DNA of 64,000 bases, taken from the NCBI GenBank assembly GCA_963978895.1, contig CAXBUH010000067.1, forward strand, positions 62,001-126,000. The letters are read 5' to 3'. Numbering within the stretch: position 1 is the first letter of the stretch; the number at the start of each line of letters is the position of its first letter. Both the position numbers and the translations under genes were made by a program. Below the pieces are notes generated by a model. That model saw only the letters and a program-made list of their open reading frames with translations, had not been told where the DNA came from and did no database searches. Below, piece after piece: positions 18,585-31,100 of the stretch. This DNA comes from Erpobdella octoculata. Lineage: Eukaryota; Annelida; Clitellata; Hirudinida; Erpobdellidae.

Positions 18585-20852
18585 GATAATTTTTAATGTT
18601 TGTATATCATGCAATAAGTAACAATAAAGCATTCAGCTTAAACTTTAGTTATTTTCATCTAATTGGATTAAAAGAGCTGGCATATTCAATTAATTTACCG
18701 ATTTTAAGGCCGATTTTGAAAATCGTCTGTAATTTTTTTAAACGATGAGTTGGAAGGGTGGATTTTTAACTAATTGTTGCTAACACATATACCTACAAAA
18801 CAAAATATCAAACTGCTTTTGTTCCAATTATGCCAGCTTTTTTTTAATTCTCCTGGACTAATAGTCCATGTTATACCTAGTCTAGTCGTCCTAGTCGTGA
18901 TAGTCCATGTTATACCTAGACAAAATTTGCAGCAAGCTGATTATTCGATATTTTGTTTGTAATACGTTTATGATTCTTAAAATCGTAATTTCTGAAATTA
19001 GTTTTTTGACGCTTTTTTGATAGAGATTTACTGTAGTGCACGATAAGTTATTATTTTCGTAAATTGTCGTAAAAACATCGAATTTCTAAGTTAGTATTTT
19101 GTAAAACTGATATTTTTGGAGTTTTTATTGTTCTTTTTCGAAATGGTATGTTTTATTTGTCGAACTGAATTCCCCGACAAGTCATCATTATCATTGATGT
19201 CTTTCAAAAGCTCATCTCTCACTTGACTTAAATTTTCCTTCTGTGTTGCCTCCTTCTTTAAACTCGGAACTTGCCTGGAAAATTGGTATCTTGTGCTTTA
19301 GATGATCAGTAGAGGCCAAATTGGTCCGGCTTTATGGAACATGCTTGTAAACCTGATTTCAGATCATCATCAGACATAAGGATGCTACCGATTATTGATT
19401 TGAACCCTAATGACATGTCTTGTATTTTATCCACTTTAACTTTCATTAGAACGCCAGGCTCAAACGCTGAACATTCCAACGGCTTGTGTGACTTTCGACC
19501 AGCCGCTGTGGTTAAAGGCTGTTGATATTGTGCATTCATCCAAACTGAACATAGTATGTCGTTTAGGTGGGTTTCATGTCTTGATGAATTATTTGGGCAG
19601 CATTGGTCATGTCATGGCTGGCTCAGGTTTGACAGGAGCGCTGCAGTGCTGTTATGGACCCATAGCCATAACTCATATGATGACAGGGAAGGCAGTGGCT
19701 AGAGCACTATGCGGCCACTTTTTAGTAGAGTCAACTTTGTTTGCTTTGCTTTTGGAATCAATATTGAAAATGGAGTTTTTTACTACTCTACTTCTGATAT
19801 TGATGATCTGAGCGTCTCCGATCGGGATGCAAATTTAACGTGAGGCTTTATTTACAGCGGTCTGACTGAAATTCTTATTCATTATTTTAAAGAAATTGTA
19901 GTACTGGACCTACCATACAAACTTTATTTAACCAAACAAAAGGGATATAGGCAAACAGACAAAGGACACAGGGTGGGAAATAAAGAAATTGTTATTTTTA
20001 GGTGTTTTTCTGTTTGTTTTTTTATTGTATATTGAAATTGGAAATTATTTATGGATTTATATGTATGCTTTTTAATATGTATATATTAAATAGTATGTAA
20101 CAAGAAATTTTCATAATAATCTTAATTTTTTTGCACATTTAGTCAAAAACGGCATAATAAAGTAGTTTATTTGTATCCATATATAATGTTGCGAGACAAA
20201 TTTTAACTTATGTATATTTTGCATTAGGTAGTTTTCATCTATAGATTGAGTTATTTTTATTTAAATTACATTTTAATAATAATTCCATAGCTAGTGCCTC
20301 TTCTTGCAAATTTCTGGGAGTAGTGATTCATGAGCACTTGACTTTTTATATTATTACACTGTGTATGTTTTTCATGCTATAACCTACTATCAGCATACGC
20401 ATAATCTTCCAAAAGAATCCTTTAGTTATAATAAAAATTGTATTATATACACTTTAATATTACTTTTTAGTTCATTAGTATACGAGCGTTGTTTTTATAA
20501 AAATATTTTTCATAATTTATTTTTTACTTACTAAATGAATGTAAAAAAAATAATGTTTATTTTTCTAAAGAAGAAATGTTTTATTACTACAGTCCGTGTG
20601 ACATTTTCAAGAGAAGGCAGCAATGTCAAGGCTGATCCAGAAGGAATGGTGAAGGGCAAATGGATAAAATTGGGTGAGGGCTTAAGTGCACCATCTTTTT
20701 TGTTGAAAACCAGAACGGGGTTTACTCCAGGCGTGGACATCGACCAAAGTCAAAACGAAAAAGAAACCTTCAATTGCTGTACCTGTGGGGCAGGATTCGT
20801 CAGTAAGAAGGACGTGATACAACACTCAAAAGTCTTTGTTCACTATGGCTGA
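15152..20852 (+). CDS. Unrecognised two-exon gene, 144 residues, C2H2-like finger
   Basis: Exon 1 (coding 15152-15326) ends AAAAATG|GTGAGT; exon 2 is 20593-20852 after acceptor TTACTACAG. The split Val codon G|TC joins the frames to give 144 residues. ATG 15152 lies two bases after a possible acceptor (AAATTTCAG), so an upstream exon is possible. The N-terminus contains SITNWLSGIEVMGRRPS; the C-terminal CCTCGAGFVSKKDVIQHSKV followed by FVH fits C-x2-C-x12-H-x5-H. AATAAA lies 60 bases after the stop. I do not recognise the family. The intron (15327-20592) is mostly one mobile element and its damaged relative. Exon structure is visible; expression and function are not known. Confidence 0.7.
15842..16447 (+). 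CDS. Cys-rich N-terminal part of the unnamed element protein
   Basis: The likely start is the Met of MGELNEMVCLICRTEF (15869). About 190 residues hold several Cys/His clusters: CLICRTEF, HDHCRRDY, WKQHCFLCGK, CHKRN and RYHRVCLSVFTCRR, which look like zinc-binding knuckles. I know similar Cys-rich modules N-terminal to the next frame's family in many invertebrate multi-copy proteins, but no accepted name. The frame stops just before the next one, which is in a different phase, so a frameshift or unspliced intron separates them; no clean splice pair is obvious. Confidence 0.6.
   Translation: MEFLLFFFEMGELNEMVCLICRTEFRSDNVCDTVKKMVTLGVKGIETLCQFSVLRGDEQLTEYLLNKPNVANVHDHCRRDYTNKRSFDQLQRKNEQHAEGVGVDQENFKCKLLRSSVDTFNWKQHCFLCGKIVFGESKKHLKEESSTVMTLKFRETIIETCHKRNDAWSVEVLGRLNTCNDLPAEEARYHRVCLSVFTCRR
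16504..18054 (+). CDS. Unnamed multi-copy element protein, 516 codons
   Basis: A long frame, open from a TTG (no ATG at this edge) because its true N-terminus is the preceding frame. Landmark blocks in order: IVQGARQRSLISPILFGVGV (about residue 155), SRLGFSISYDEVKLFKQSVV (about 190), DHNVITLDGSGTFHGMGII (about 240), CVTFDQPLWLKAVDIV (about 398), LGGFHVLMNYLGSIGHVMAG (about 425) and GKAVARALRGHFLVESALFA (about 465). Two Asp residues in hydrophobic strand-like contexts (TLDGSG, TFDQPL) and Glu in the last helix would suit an RNase-H-like DDE fold; this is speculation. No host-domain similarity is recognised. It is essentially intact, whereas the copy at 19.1-19.8 kb is broken. Confidence 0.65.
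   Translation: MSSFEKLCDWLEEDQGIYTIAELQIKMQELSEDGEVYSLKHIKRKLEERYAEHIFFAEVCGRKNVICFCNMASHITKQWYDEKKSSIEDESERIIVAAAKLIRAQIREMSSNETYPGTDDFSNIENAKRWIPSLLKILIENIVCNEIKQVSICHSIVQGARQRSLISPILFGVGVSLDHAFGSRWLLDLLSRLGFSISYDEVKLFKQSVVQNDSPDTPQSFPQCFTQWSGDNLDHNVITLDGSGTFHGMGIISMSTPCNRLGSGHFAESPVPRLSRLKSSCVVNNRGIPILGYTFPDKSSLSLMSFKPISQLNFPSVLPPSLNLELAWKIGILCLDEDQQRPNWSGFMEHACKPDGDFRSSSDIRMLPIIDLNPNDMSCIFSTLTFIERQAEKLNIPTACVTFDQPLWLKAVDIVHSSKLNIVCRLGGFHVLMNYLGSIGHVMAGSGLTEALQCCYGPIAITHMMTGKAVARALRGHFLVESALFALLLESILKMEFLTTSDIDDLSVSDRDANLT
18890..20268 (+). pseudogene. Second, internally deleted copy of the unnamed element
   Basis: 18897-19170 repeats the 5' leader of 15600-15910, then jumps to sequence equal to the C-terminal third of the 516-codon frame (19180-19850), with several frameshifts. 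It continues into the same 3' untranslated sequence and stops near 20266, before the right inverted repeat. The 5' inverted repeat is also eroded. Similarity to the intact copy is very high, so duplication seems recent. Confidence 0.85.
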
Positions 20853-20912
20853 CCAGCAGTATGAACTGCTGAAAAGACTACATGATTTAATAGACTGTGT
20901 TTTTTAAAACAT

Positions 20913-20918
20913 AATAAA
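20913..20918 (+). promoter_or_regulatory. Poly(A) signal AATAAA of the 144-residue gene
   Basis: Canonical hexamer 60 bases after the stop codon at 20852. Confidence 0.6.
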
Positions 20919-20939
20919 TCATTGTCATAAGTAAAATTA

Positions 20940-22140
20940 ATGTGTTTGTGTTTATTAATATTCGATATACCGTAACTGGGTATAATTCGACCGGTGTCAT
21001 TTTGTGTTGAAATGTTTATTTACTTTTGAATATTCATTGATGATATGACAGGCAGAAAACGGTTTTTGGTAATAATACATAATTCTCGGCTATAGTTAAC
21101 TATAAACACGATGAAAAGTAAACAGTAGTTTAAAAATTATGATAATTAGTATAAATAATTTATTTAAAAAGGGAAAATGTCATATAAAAAAATAAATATT
21201 AAAATTATAATTTAAAAAATTTTACATAAAAAAATTTTAAGGAAAAGTTTAAACGAAGGAATCGCGTACCGTGTTATATAAAGTGACTAGCGGGGTTAAA
21301 CCGTCGACGTTGCTTCGAATAAAATACTTTTTGTTACATTTATTTTTGAGTTTTTCTTCATTAAAAACTTGAAATTTTGTTTATTTAAAGAAGTTAACTT
21401 AATTTAATAATTTCTAGTTTTTTTACTTCATGCAAACCGTCCCAAGTTACCGGGCGGTGAGTTTTACAATTTTAAATGAATTTTTTTATAACTAATAGTT
21501 TGTTTTTTAAATAAAATCTAATTATAAACTAATTTTATTTCTTTTTTATTCATACGATCATCGTACCTCACCACTCACAACTACGATGTAAATAGTGCTT
21601 GGAAGGGTACTACTTACCGTTTTCAAAGTCTCTCAAATTACGATAATTGTTTTTTTTTAAAATTAAATTTGGTATAAAATTTGTTTTTTTATGTTATTGT
21701 ATCAAAATACGACTATTTTTTCGGCACGGGCCGTCCGTAGGAAAGATTACCCAAGATTCTAAAAAAGTGAAACTTCTAGATAGTCTTTGAAAAAATACTT
21801 CGCTTATTGCAGTGAAGCAGACCATAACTATGGTCGTTTTAAAATAAAAACAATATTGGAACGGAATTAGCGTGGGGAGCAGGAGTGAGACTAAACAGAG
21901 TCGATGCGAGAATTAAATTTTAAAACTGATAGAGTTGAAATAAAAAACCGACAACAACGATTTGAAAAGATATATGAGATTTAATTTGCATTTACCATAA
22001 AGTAAACAAAAATGTACGGAAGCACCAAAAATTTAAGAACTCATTTTCAGTAACTAAAACGTTTTATAAATAATTTTAAGCTTCTATTTTAACTTTATTT
22101 GTACTCTTACAACATATACAAAATTCAAAACTTAGAACCA
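20940..22140. other. AT-rich intergenic sequence
   Basis: No gene or repeat family recognised. Homopolymer T and A runs are common; there is no coding frame above background. Confidence 0.5.
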
Positions 22141-22746
<606 letters not shown>

Positions 22747-22748
22747 TA

Positions 22749-24006
22749 CAGTGTTGGGTAAAATCATTTTTGAAATGATTCGAAATCAAAATCAAAATCG
22801 TCAAGAAAAATATGATTTCAAATCAAAATAAAAATCATTAATTACAAAATGATTTCAAATCAAAATCATTTTTAAAAATGATTTCAAATCATCAAATCAA
22901 AATCTTTTTTTATAAATTATTATTACACGGTATGGTTTAATTTAACATAATTTTGTCTATAAAATTATGTTTTAACACAATTTGATCTAAAATCATTTTT
23001 TAACACAATTTGATCTAAAATCATGTTTTAACACAATTTGATCTAAAATCACTTAAACAATGAAATGTGACTAAAGTTTATTCATCTTCAAAAGCAACAA
23101 TTTCTCAAATATTGAATTAGTCAAACTATTTCTTCTGCGAGTTTCAATTAAACCGGCGAAACTGAACAGTCTTTCGACAGGAGCTGACGAAGGCAGTGTT
23201 GTATTATATCGTATGAACACTTTTTGATCAATTCATATGAACTAAAAATGGCAAATGTACTGTCAACATCCGATAAATAGTTCATCATTTTTATCTTAAT
23301 GTTGTAGACATTGTTAGATGTACCGATGGTCTGTGAAGAACACTGGTCATCATAGTAGCCGTAGTCATTATCAATTCGTTCCATGCTTTGACTTTTGACT
23401 GAGTCCACCAGCAGTAGCTGACACAGATATGACGCTCATCCATTAAATATTAAAATCAACAAAATTCAACTGCATTTGAGTTTTCGGCATATTAAGATAG
23501 CAACGTATTTGATTTAATAATTGTTCGGTAGGAAAGTACGGTTTTACCGTATCTATTATAGTATAATTATAGCACGTTACCTTCAAATGACGAAGAAAAT
23601 TTTGATCCTGAAATTGACTTAGCGCAATTAACACACTTAGCTACCACTCTGTCACCTTTCCCGCTAGTTATTTAAAAAAATTACCATCAAGTAAGGAAGG
23701 CAAATTACACATTCTTACGCAATTCAAATCGCAATCTATACTATCTGCCATGTTGTTAAAAACTATTTATATAAGCTACCGCTCAAAGCGATTGTTGGCT
23801 TGGCATAGAAATAGCAGCATAGGAAAAATATGTTATGATTTTGATTTTCGAATATTAAAATAAAATCGAAAATCATCAAAAAATGATTTCAAATCAAAAT
23901 CATAATTAAACTTTGCAAAATGATTTCAAATCAAAAATCAAAAATCAATATTTTGATTTGAAATCGTGATTTCAAATCATTTGATTTCAAATCCTACCCA
24001 ACACTC
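22749..24006 (-). mobile_element. Internally deleted hAT with 8-bp target duplication
   Basis: The left end CAGTGTTGGGTA and right end TACCCAACACTC are flanked by CATACATA on both sides (22741-22748 and 24007-24014). Subterminal regions are dense in AAATGATTT/AAATCATTT. The minus strand at 23082-23225 encodes the hAT dimerisation segment, including PSSAPVERLFSFAGLIETRR; most of the catalytic core is gone. Confidence 0.93.
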
Positions 24007-24666
<660 letters not shown>

Positions 24667-24758
24667 TAGATTGACAAATAGTGACTGATAATCATATGCT
24701 ACAAACTGTTAACATTGGACAGTGAAGGTCGAAAAACTATTTACGTAAAAATTTAGAT

Positions 24759-24974
24759 ATGGATGAAGATGAGCTGAAAACCAAAATAATTCTTATATAT
24801 GCAAAAATTATTGTTATCCACACCAGTAGAATTAAACATTACCACACGTTGTTATCACGTTGTGAGACCTTACAAAAGGTCACAGAAAAGGAAATGAGTA
24901 TAGTATTTCATAATATTAATCATCGGTTCCACTCTTTTCGTATTAAGACCAGACGTGCTATAAAGAAATTGTGA
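24759..24974 (+). CDS. Small unrecognised frame, 71 codons
   Basis: ATG to TGA encoding a basic, His-rich peptide (for example RIKHYHTLLSRCETLQKV). It is not repetitive and differs from the surrounding repeats, so it may be an exon or element fragment; no family is recognised. A further open stretch follows to about 25120 in another frame. Confidence 0.25.
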   Translation: MDEDELKTKIILIYAKIIVIHTSRIKHYHTLLSRCETLQKVTEKEMSIVFHNINHRFHSFRIKTRRAIKKL

Positions 24975-25120
24975 TTGATGGACATTCAGGGCCTCTTCTT
25001 CAATGCGATTCGAATCAAAAATGTCTTCCAAATAGAATGTTCATTTTTCCGACTAGCCGCAATTCACAGTTGTTATCGCAGTGTCAAAGATGCATAAAGC
25101 TATATCAAAATATCCACGTA

Positions 25121-26082
25121 CTAGCAGTGCCCGTTGCGGCTTCGCTCGCATGAAGTTAGAGAATTTGAACCGTGCATACATAGTATGAGTACTGCACGGA
25201 TCAATTTTTTAGGTCTCGGCTCGGCCCGTCGACAACTTGGCCCAGCCCGTTTCAAAAACCGAAATTCCTGGTCCGGCACGGCCCGTCTAATATGGGCCCG
25301 CCCCGTTTTTACAGGCCTAGAAGTTCTATATACTTGATGAAAAACTTCGGCCCGTCCCACCTTGACTTCAGGTTTAGCCCGGCCCGTCTGAACACCCTAA
25401 AATCACTAAAACGTCTATATACTTGGTTAAAAATCTCGGCCCGTCCCACTTGATTTAAGGTTTGGGCAGGGCCGTATGAAGACCCTAAAATAACGGCTTG
25501 GCCCGTCCGTCCGGTGATAAACTGAACTCATCTACTTTTAACCGGCACAAAACCTCAAAATACTAATTTTCACATCTGTACCACTTACAGTTTTTGAGTA
25601 GCAGTTATTTTAAAATCAAATAACCCTTTTTCCACTTCACATTTGAGTTCCAGGAAACCAAATTTTCCAAAAATGGTAAACACGTATATCATTTTTTTTA
25701 GAGTTGAAACTAAATACTAATTTTACTTTTGTAGCATTTACAGTTTTTGAGTTGCAGTTACTTTAAACACCAAGAAACCCTATTTTCCACCCCATATTTG
25801 AAGTCCTGGAAACCAAATTTTCAAAAAATGGTAAAACACGTATATCATTATTTCTGGAGTAGAAACCAAATACTAATTTTTTACTCCTGTAGCATCTACC
25901 TTATTTTCCACCCCACATTCGAGGTCCTGGAAACCAAATTTTAAAAAAATGGTAAGACACGTATATCTTTATTTTTTAGAATAGAAACCAGATACTAATT
26001 TTTACATCTGTGGTATTTACAGTTTTTGAGTAGCAGTTACTTTAAAAAACAAATAACCCTAAGAAACTAAATACTAATTTAT
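25121..26082 (+). repeat. Composite repeat: ACTAGCAGTGCCCG head, GGCCCGTCC array, 157-bp satellite
   Basis: It starts ACTAGCAGTGCCCGTTGCGG. It continues with about four 80-90 bp units around GGCCCGTCCCACYTTGA (25200-25530), then truncated and full 157-bp satellite units from about 25545. An equal arrangement is at 58935-60234. Confidence 0.85.
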
Positions 26083-26525
26083 ACTAGCGGAGGTACCCGG
26101 CATTGCCTGGGGTTTTTCTAATGCTTGTCTCTCTCGCTCTCGTTTCCTTCCCCGCTTGTTTTCCCGCTCCCGGTCGCTTTCCCGTTCCTGCTTGCTCTCC
26201 CGTTCTCGGTGGGTTTTTTGCTCCCGGTCGGTTTTTTGCTCCAGGCCGTTTTCCCGCTCCCAGAAGCTTTCCCTTTTCCGGTTTTTTCCCGCTCCCGGTC
26301 AATTTCCCGTTCCGGGTCGTTTCCCGTTCCGGGTCGCTTTTCCGCTCCCGGTCGCTTTCCCGCTCCCGGTCACTTTCCCTTTCTCGGTCGCTTTTCCGCT
26401 CCCGGTTGCTTTCCCGCTCCCGGTAGATTTCCCGTTCCCGGTCGCTTTCCCGTTCTCGGTCGATTTCCCTTTCCCGCTCGATCTTTCGCTCTCAGTTGGC
26501 TTTCTGTTCCCATTCCCGCTCATTT
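26083..26525 (+). repeat. CTAGC-headed GC-rich minisatellite
   Basis: Begins ACTAGCGGAGGTACCCGGCA, then about 20 units near CGCTTTCCCGCTCCCGGT. It ends in ATGTATGTATATG. Confidence 0.9.
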
Positions 26526-26549
26526 ATGTATGTATATGTATGTGTATAT

Positions 26550-27555
26550 TAGGGATGTCACAGGTAGTACTTTTTGGAGTTTTCGGGTTCGGGTTCGGGT
26601 TTGTAAAACTCGAGTTTTCGGGTTCGGGTTCGGGTTCGGGTTCGGGTTCGGGTTTGTGAAACTCAGGTTTTCGGGTTCGGGTTTGTAGTTTTCAATAAAC
26701 CTGGTCCGGGTTCGGGTTCGGGTACTGGCTTATGATTTCAAATTCCTGGATTGATTTACATAGTGTATATACATATACAAACGAGAGCGATCAATTCATC
26801 CATTGGACATTACACGTATTGAATAAACTCTAACAAGTTATTTTTTAGCTTTCCAAATAATGTGATTTCTTTGGCCGAAGGAGGCTTAACTGTTTTAGTT
26901 CGATCGCGACTCGGTCCGGCCAGATAATCAGGCGGATTAGTGGTCTAGCTTACACACTCACCAATAAAATGACCTATTTGTGTTATTTGTTACGCAAAGG
27001 TGATAATACAAAACTTGTATGGCTTGCGATTAGTATAATACGTTACTTCTTAAATTATTCTAATTTATTAATTTTTTTCACGGCTCGGTCTGGTCGGGTA
27101 ATCAGGCGGATTAGTGTTCTAGCTTACACATTTGCCAATAAATGACTGTGACGCATAGATCATTTATAGACTTTGCCAGTTAAAGTTTAGGATTATGCAA
27201 GATTATCTTTATAACAAAGAGTCTTTGTTAGATCAGAAAAACTTTGAGTATATGAATAAATAAATATAAGTTTATATAACTGAAGTAAAAAGTTTAGAAT
27301 CATGGCTATCCGCGATTTCTTCGACCGAAGGAGGCTTAATTATTTTAGTTCGTTCGCGGCTCGGTCCGCCTGATAATCAAACGGATTAGTGGTCTAGCTT
27401 ACACAATCACTAATAAATCGGTTCCTGATACTATTTCATTTTTAATAAACTAGAAAAGTTATGAAAACTCTGTTTGTGTTGCTATTTTTAAAACTGGAAT
27501 AAATATTTATTTACTAAAAAAATTTATATGTTCACAAATCCGAGTTCGGGTATTA
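26550..27555. mobile_element. Half of a hAT-E family element (truncated)
   Basis: The left terminus TAGGGATGTCACAGG is followed by TTCGGG hexamer repeats, then about 850 bases equal to the reverse complement of 37209 down to about 34490. The other terminus is replaced by (TA)n at 27556. It lacks both insertions found in the full copy (34934-35812 and 36153-36916), so it serves as an empty-site reference. Confidence 0.88.
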
Positions 27556-27829
<274 letters not shown>

Positions 27830-28176
27830 TTTTGTTTTTCCTATTATTTAAGTTCAGCTTTCAATAATTGAAAAATAAAGTATATTATTTTAAACAAAAT
27901 GTCTCTTAATATGAATGACGACAAAGATCCTGTGTCGAGAAAACGGCGTCTAGCTAAAGAAAGGCAACAGAGATATCGCGCAAGACAAACCCCACAATCA
28001 AAAGCAAAAATTCGAGTTTTAGATGCAGAAGCTCATCAACAACGAACTACACAAATGTCTGTTGAGGAATTGCAAATTTTTCATGCTTTTCATGCCGCAT
28101 CACAACAACGTTATGTCTATCGACTTTACTCCTCAACATCTAGAACCTTTTCACACTTCCATTGCTGCCTCACAAC

Positions 28177-31100
28177 CAGTGTTGGGTTTGTTACTTTACT
28201 TTTGTAATTTGTTACTGTTACTTGTTACATGATGAAAAAGTAATTTGTTACTGTTACTTGTTACATTTTTTCAAAAGTAATTTGTTACTGTTACTTTTTG
28301 GTTTTGAAAGTAACTTATTACATTTTTGTTACTTTACAAAAAGTTGTTTACAAACAGATGCAACACCCCATAACTCAATACTATGATTTTGTTTTTAAAA
28401 TAAGAACACAACTTTATTATAAAAATCGAGGAGTTTTAAAGTTATAACAAATCAGTCAAATGGTAAAGATCTTTGATTGAGCTACAAAAAGCTTTATTAG
28501 CTCTGAGCAGCAGTTGCCGTTGAAAATGACTATCAGTCAAACGATTTCTTCTTGGAGTCAAAATTTGACCACCCAAGCTAAACAGCCGTTCAACAGGAGC
28601 ACTTGATGGAAGAGAAGTATTATACCTTTTGAACAATTTCAAGATACATGGAAATTTGAGCAATGATTCAATATCACGAGAAGTATCGCTAAGATACATA
28701 TCCACCTCCGCAGTTTCATCAGTTTGCTTAAATGTATCTGTAACAAATATAAAAAAATCGTCATCTGGCTGAGGCATCTCAGCTGAACCATTTTGTTGTT
28801 CAGCCTGCATTTCAACCTGCTGTACAGCAAGCACTTGCTCATACAACAAATTGCGGGCGTAATTTCTTCTATCGTTATCATGGAGCCACCTTAGCCGAAA
28901 TTGTGGCAAGGTAAGGCTGCCAATAATCAGATCATCTCTGAGATCATAACCTTCAAACCGTCTTTTGAGACTTGTTAGAATTGCCTCAACCAAAGGAGCC
29001 GCCATTTTCAGTGTTGGTTTTATTGCTTGCAACTTTGTTCGCAATGAAGCTAGTGTGGGCAACAAATACCCTATAAAGCACTTAGATTCAGCTTGAAGTA
29101 TATCCAGGGCAGAAGCAATGGGTTGTAACACACAACAATATTCTTTCAAGAACATTCTTTCATTAGGTCGAAATGCTGGTACCTCAAGAGCCTGAAAAAC
29201 ATCAATGATCTTATCTCTGAATGTTTATCAATAACTTGTCTTATTTTATCAACGGCATTGAAATAAGAGTTCCAGCGTGTTGCATTTGGGAAAATGAAGC
29301 ATGTTTGCAACTTGTCGTGCACAATGTCAGCAAATTTTGTGCTTCGTGAAGTTTTATTCCATAAAGTGGTGCATTTGGCCATTGTGGAGCGAAAAATCTT
29401 CTTATAATTTGCATCGTTATTTGCCATATCTATATCATGGCTAGCAATCAAATTCAGTGTATGCGCAGCACAACGCTGATGCGGTGGTAAATAGAATTCA
29501 CTGTCTTCAGGCCCGGAGCTTTTCATCAGTGCATCAACATCTTCAAAGGTTATGCTTTCATCACCATCAGAATCAGTAGTGTAATTGGTTTGAGCATCAA
29601 GTTTATACTCTTTAAAGGCTTTAACAAAATTTGACCCATTGTCGGTAACGGTCATCACTACTTTGCTACGTATGCGGTAGGCATTATGCACAGAATTTAA
29701 CCTATCAGCAATACTGTCATATGTGTGAGGACCCTTCAAACGCTCACAGCACAATGCTGCAAAACGTCTTTGTAGCGAGGCAGAGTCTATCCAATGTGCA
29801 GTGATTCCAAGAAAGCTCTTGTTGTTAGCGCTCCATATATCGGCTGTGGTACAAACATGATCCACTCTGCTAAGTGCTTCTATTACGTTGTTTTTCATCT
29901 GAGCTTCAAGAAAATCCAAGCTTCCTTTGAAAATAAATATAAAACTATTTCAAGCAACTCTAGTATTAAAAATTAAGAAAAATCACTTCTAATTCTTGAA
30001 TACTAACCATCAAGCATTTTTCTTGTCATCACCTTTCGGGTTGGCTGGAGTCCTTGAATGAGATTAACAAAAGATTGCGCCTCCACAATGCTTAATGGCT
30101 CCATGTATTCAATAATGAAACTTATGATCAGCTGATCCACAGTCGCTTGAGTGACACAATTGTTGTTTAAACTTTGCAGCATGCTTGATTGAGTCATCAT
30201 CTTTTTTGCGGACGCCTCATTTATTTCGCATGTGGCTTTTCGCTTACGAGTTAACTTGACTTTATCAGAAATTGCAGGATGTTTTCTCTAGTGAAAAAAC
30301 ATTAAAATTTGTATTTTTAAACATAATCTATTAGTTTTGCAGTAATTGCTTAAAGTACTTTAAACAAACTCAATGTGAGCATACATACAACTTTCTAATA
30401 ACTAATAACTTATTACAAATTTAAAATTCAGACGCTATTTTCTAAAAGTAAAAACATAAAACTAATAAAACTCACTTCCACATGTTTTAGAAGGTTGGCT
30501 GGACTAATCTTTGAAGTACTTAGATACACTTTCTTAGACAGACACTGTAGACACAACACCTTGACGTTCTTTCCGTCATTTTCAGTTATTTTAAAATATT
30601 TTTCTAGCTGATGCACCCATCCGATTTCATTACCAGTTTCTTCATAATTTAACTCTTTATTAACTTCCATGATCCCAAAACACGATCTGTGAACTCGCTG
30701 AAAAGTGTGTACAAGGTTGACTTCTTTTGCTTCTGGAAGATAATTTATTTAGAATGAATGAAATTGCCAAGTTGACAGTGTGAACTCGATAAAAGTGGAA
30801 ACAGTGATTTATATTAATTATTTTTTTATCTAGGCAGTTACTACATCGCAAACGTTTCCGAAAGAGTAAACGATAATAAAAAGTAAGTTTGTTTACCCTG
30901 ATATGGCGCGTTGTTAAAATGAACGAGATCATGAATCCAGTGACACACTTTGCTCCTATTGGTCCAGACTCACGCCATCTTAACGCTTGATCCAATGCTC
31001 GAAAATAAAAAGTAACAAGTAACAATTTTACAAAATCCGTTACTGTTACTTTAAAAAAGTAATTTGTTACTGTTACTTTGTTACAATTTTGAAAAGTAAT

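Larger units (their letters stand above)
15591..18860 (+). mobile_element. Inverted-repeat element carrying an unnamed protein family
   Basis: The left end TAGTCCAGGAGAATTAAAA (15591) and the reverse complement of the right end (18860) match over 19 bases. The 3.27-kb interior carries two consecutive plus-strand frames (15842-16447 and 16504-18054) and an AATAAA near 18381. Bases ATA occur on both outer sides, too short to prove a target duplication. It sits inside the intron of the 144-residue gene in the same orientation. A DNA transposon of unassigned superfamily is my inference. Confidence 0.65.

Noticed and set aside
20531..20740. Minus-strand frame over the second exon of the 144-residue gene
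   Set aside because: It is the antisense shadow of exon 20593-20852, which has splice and frame support.
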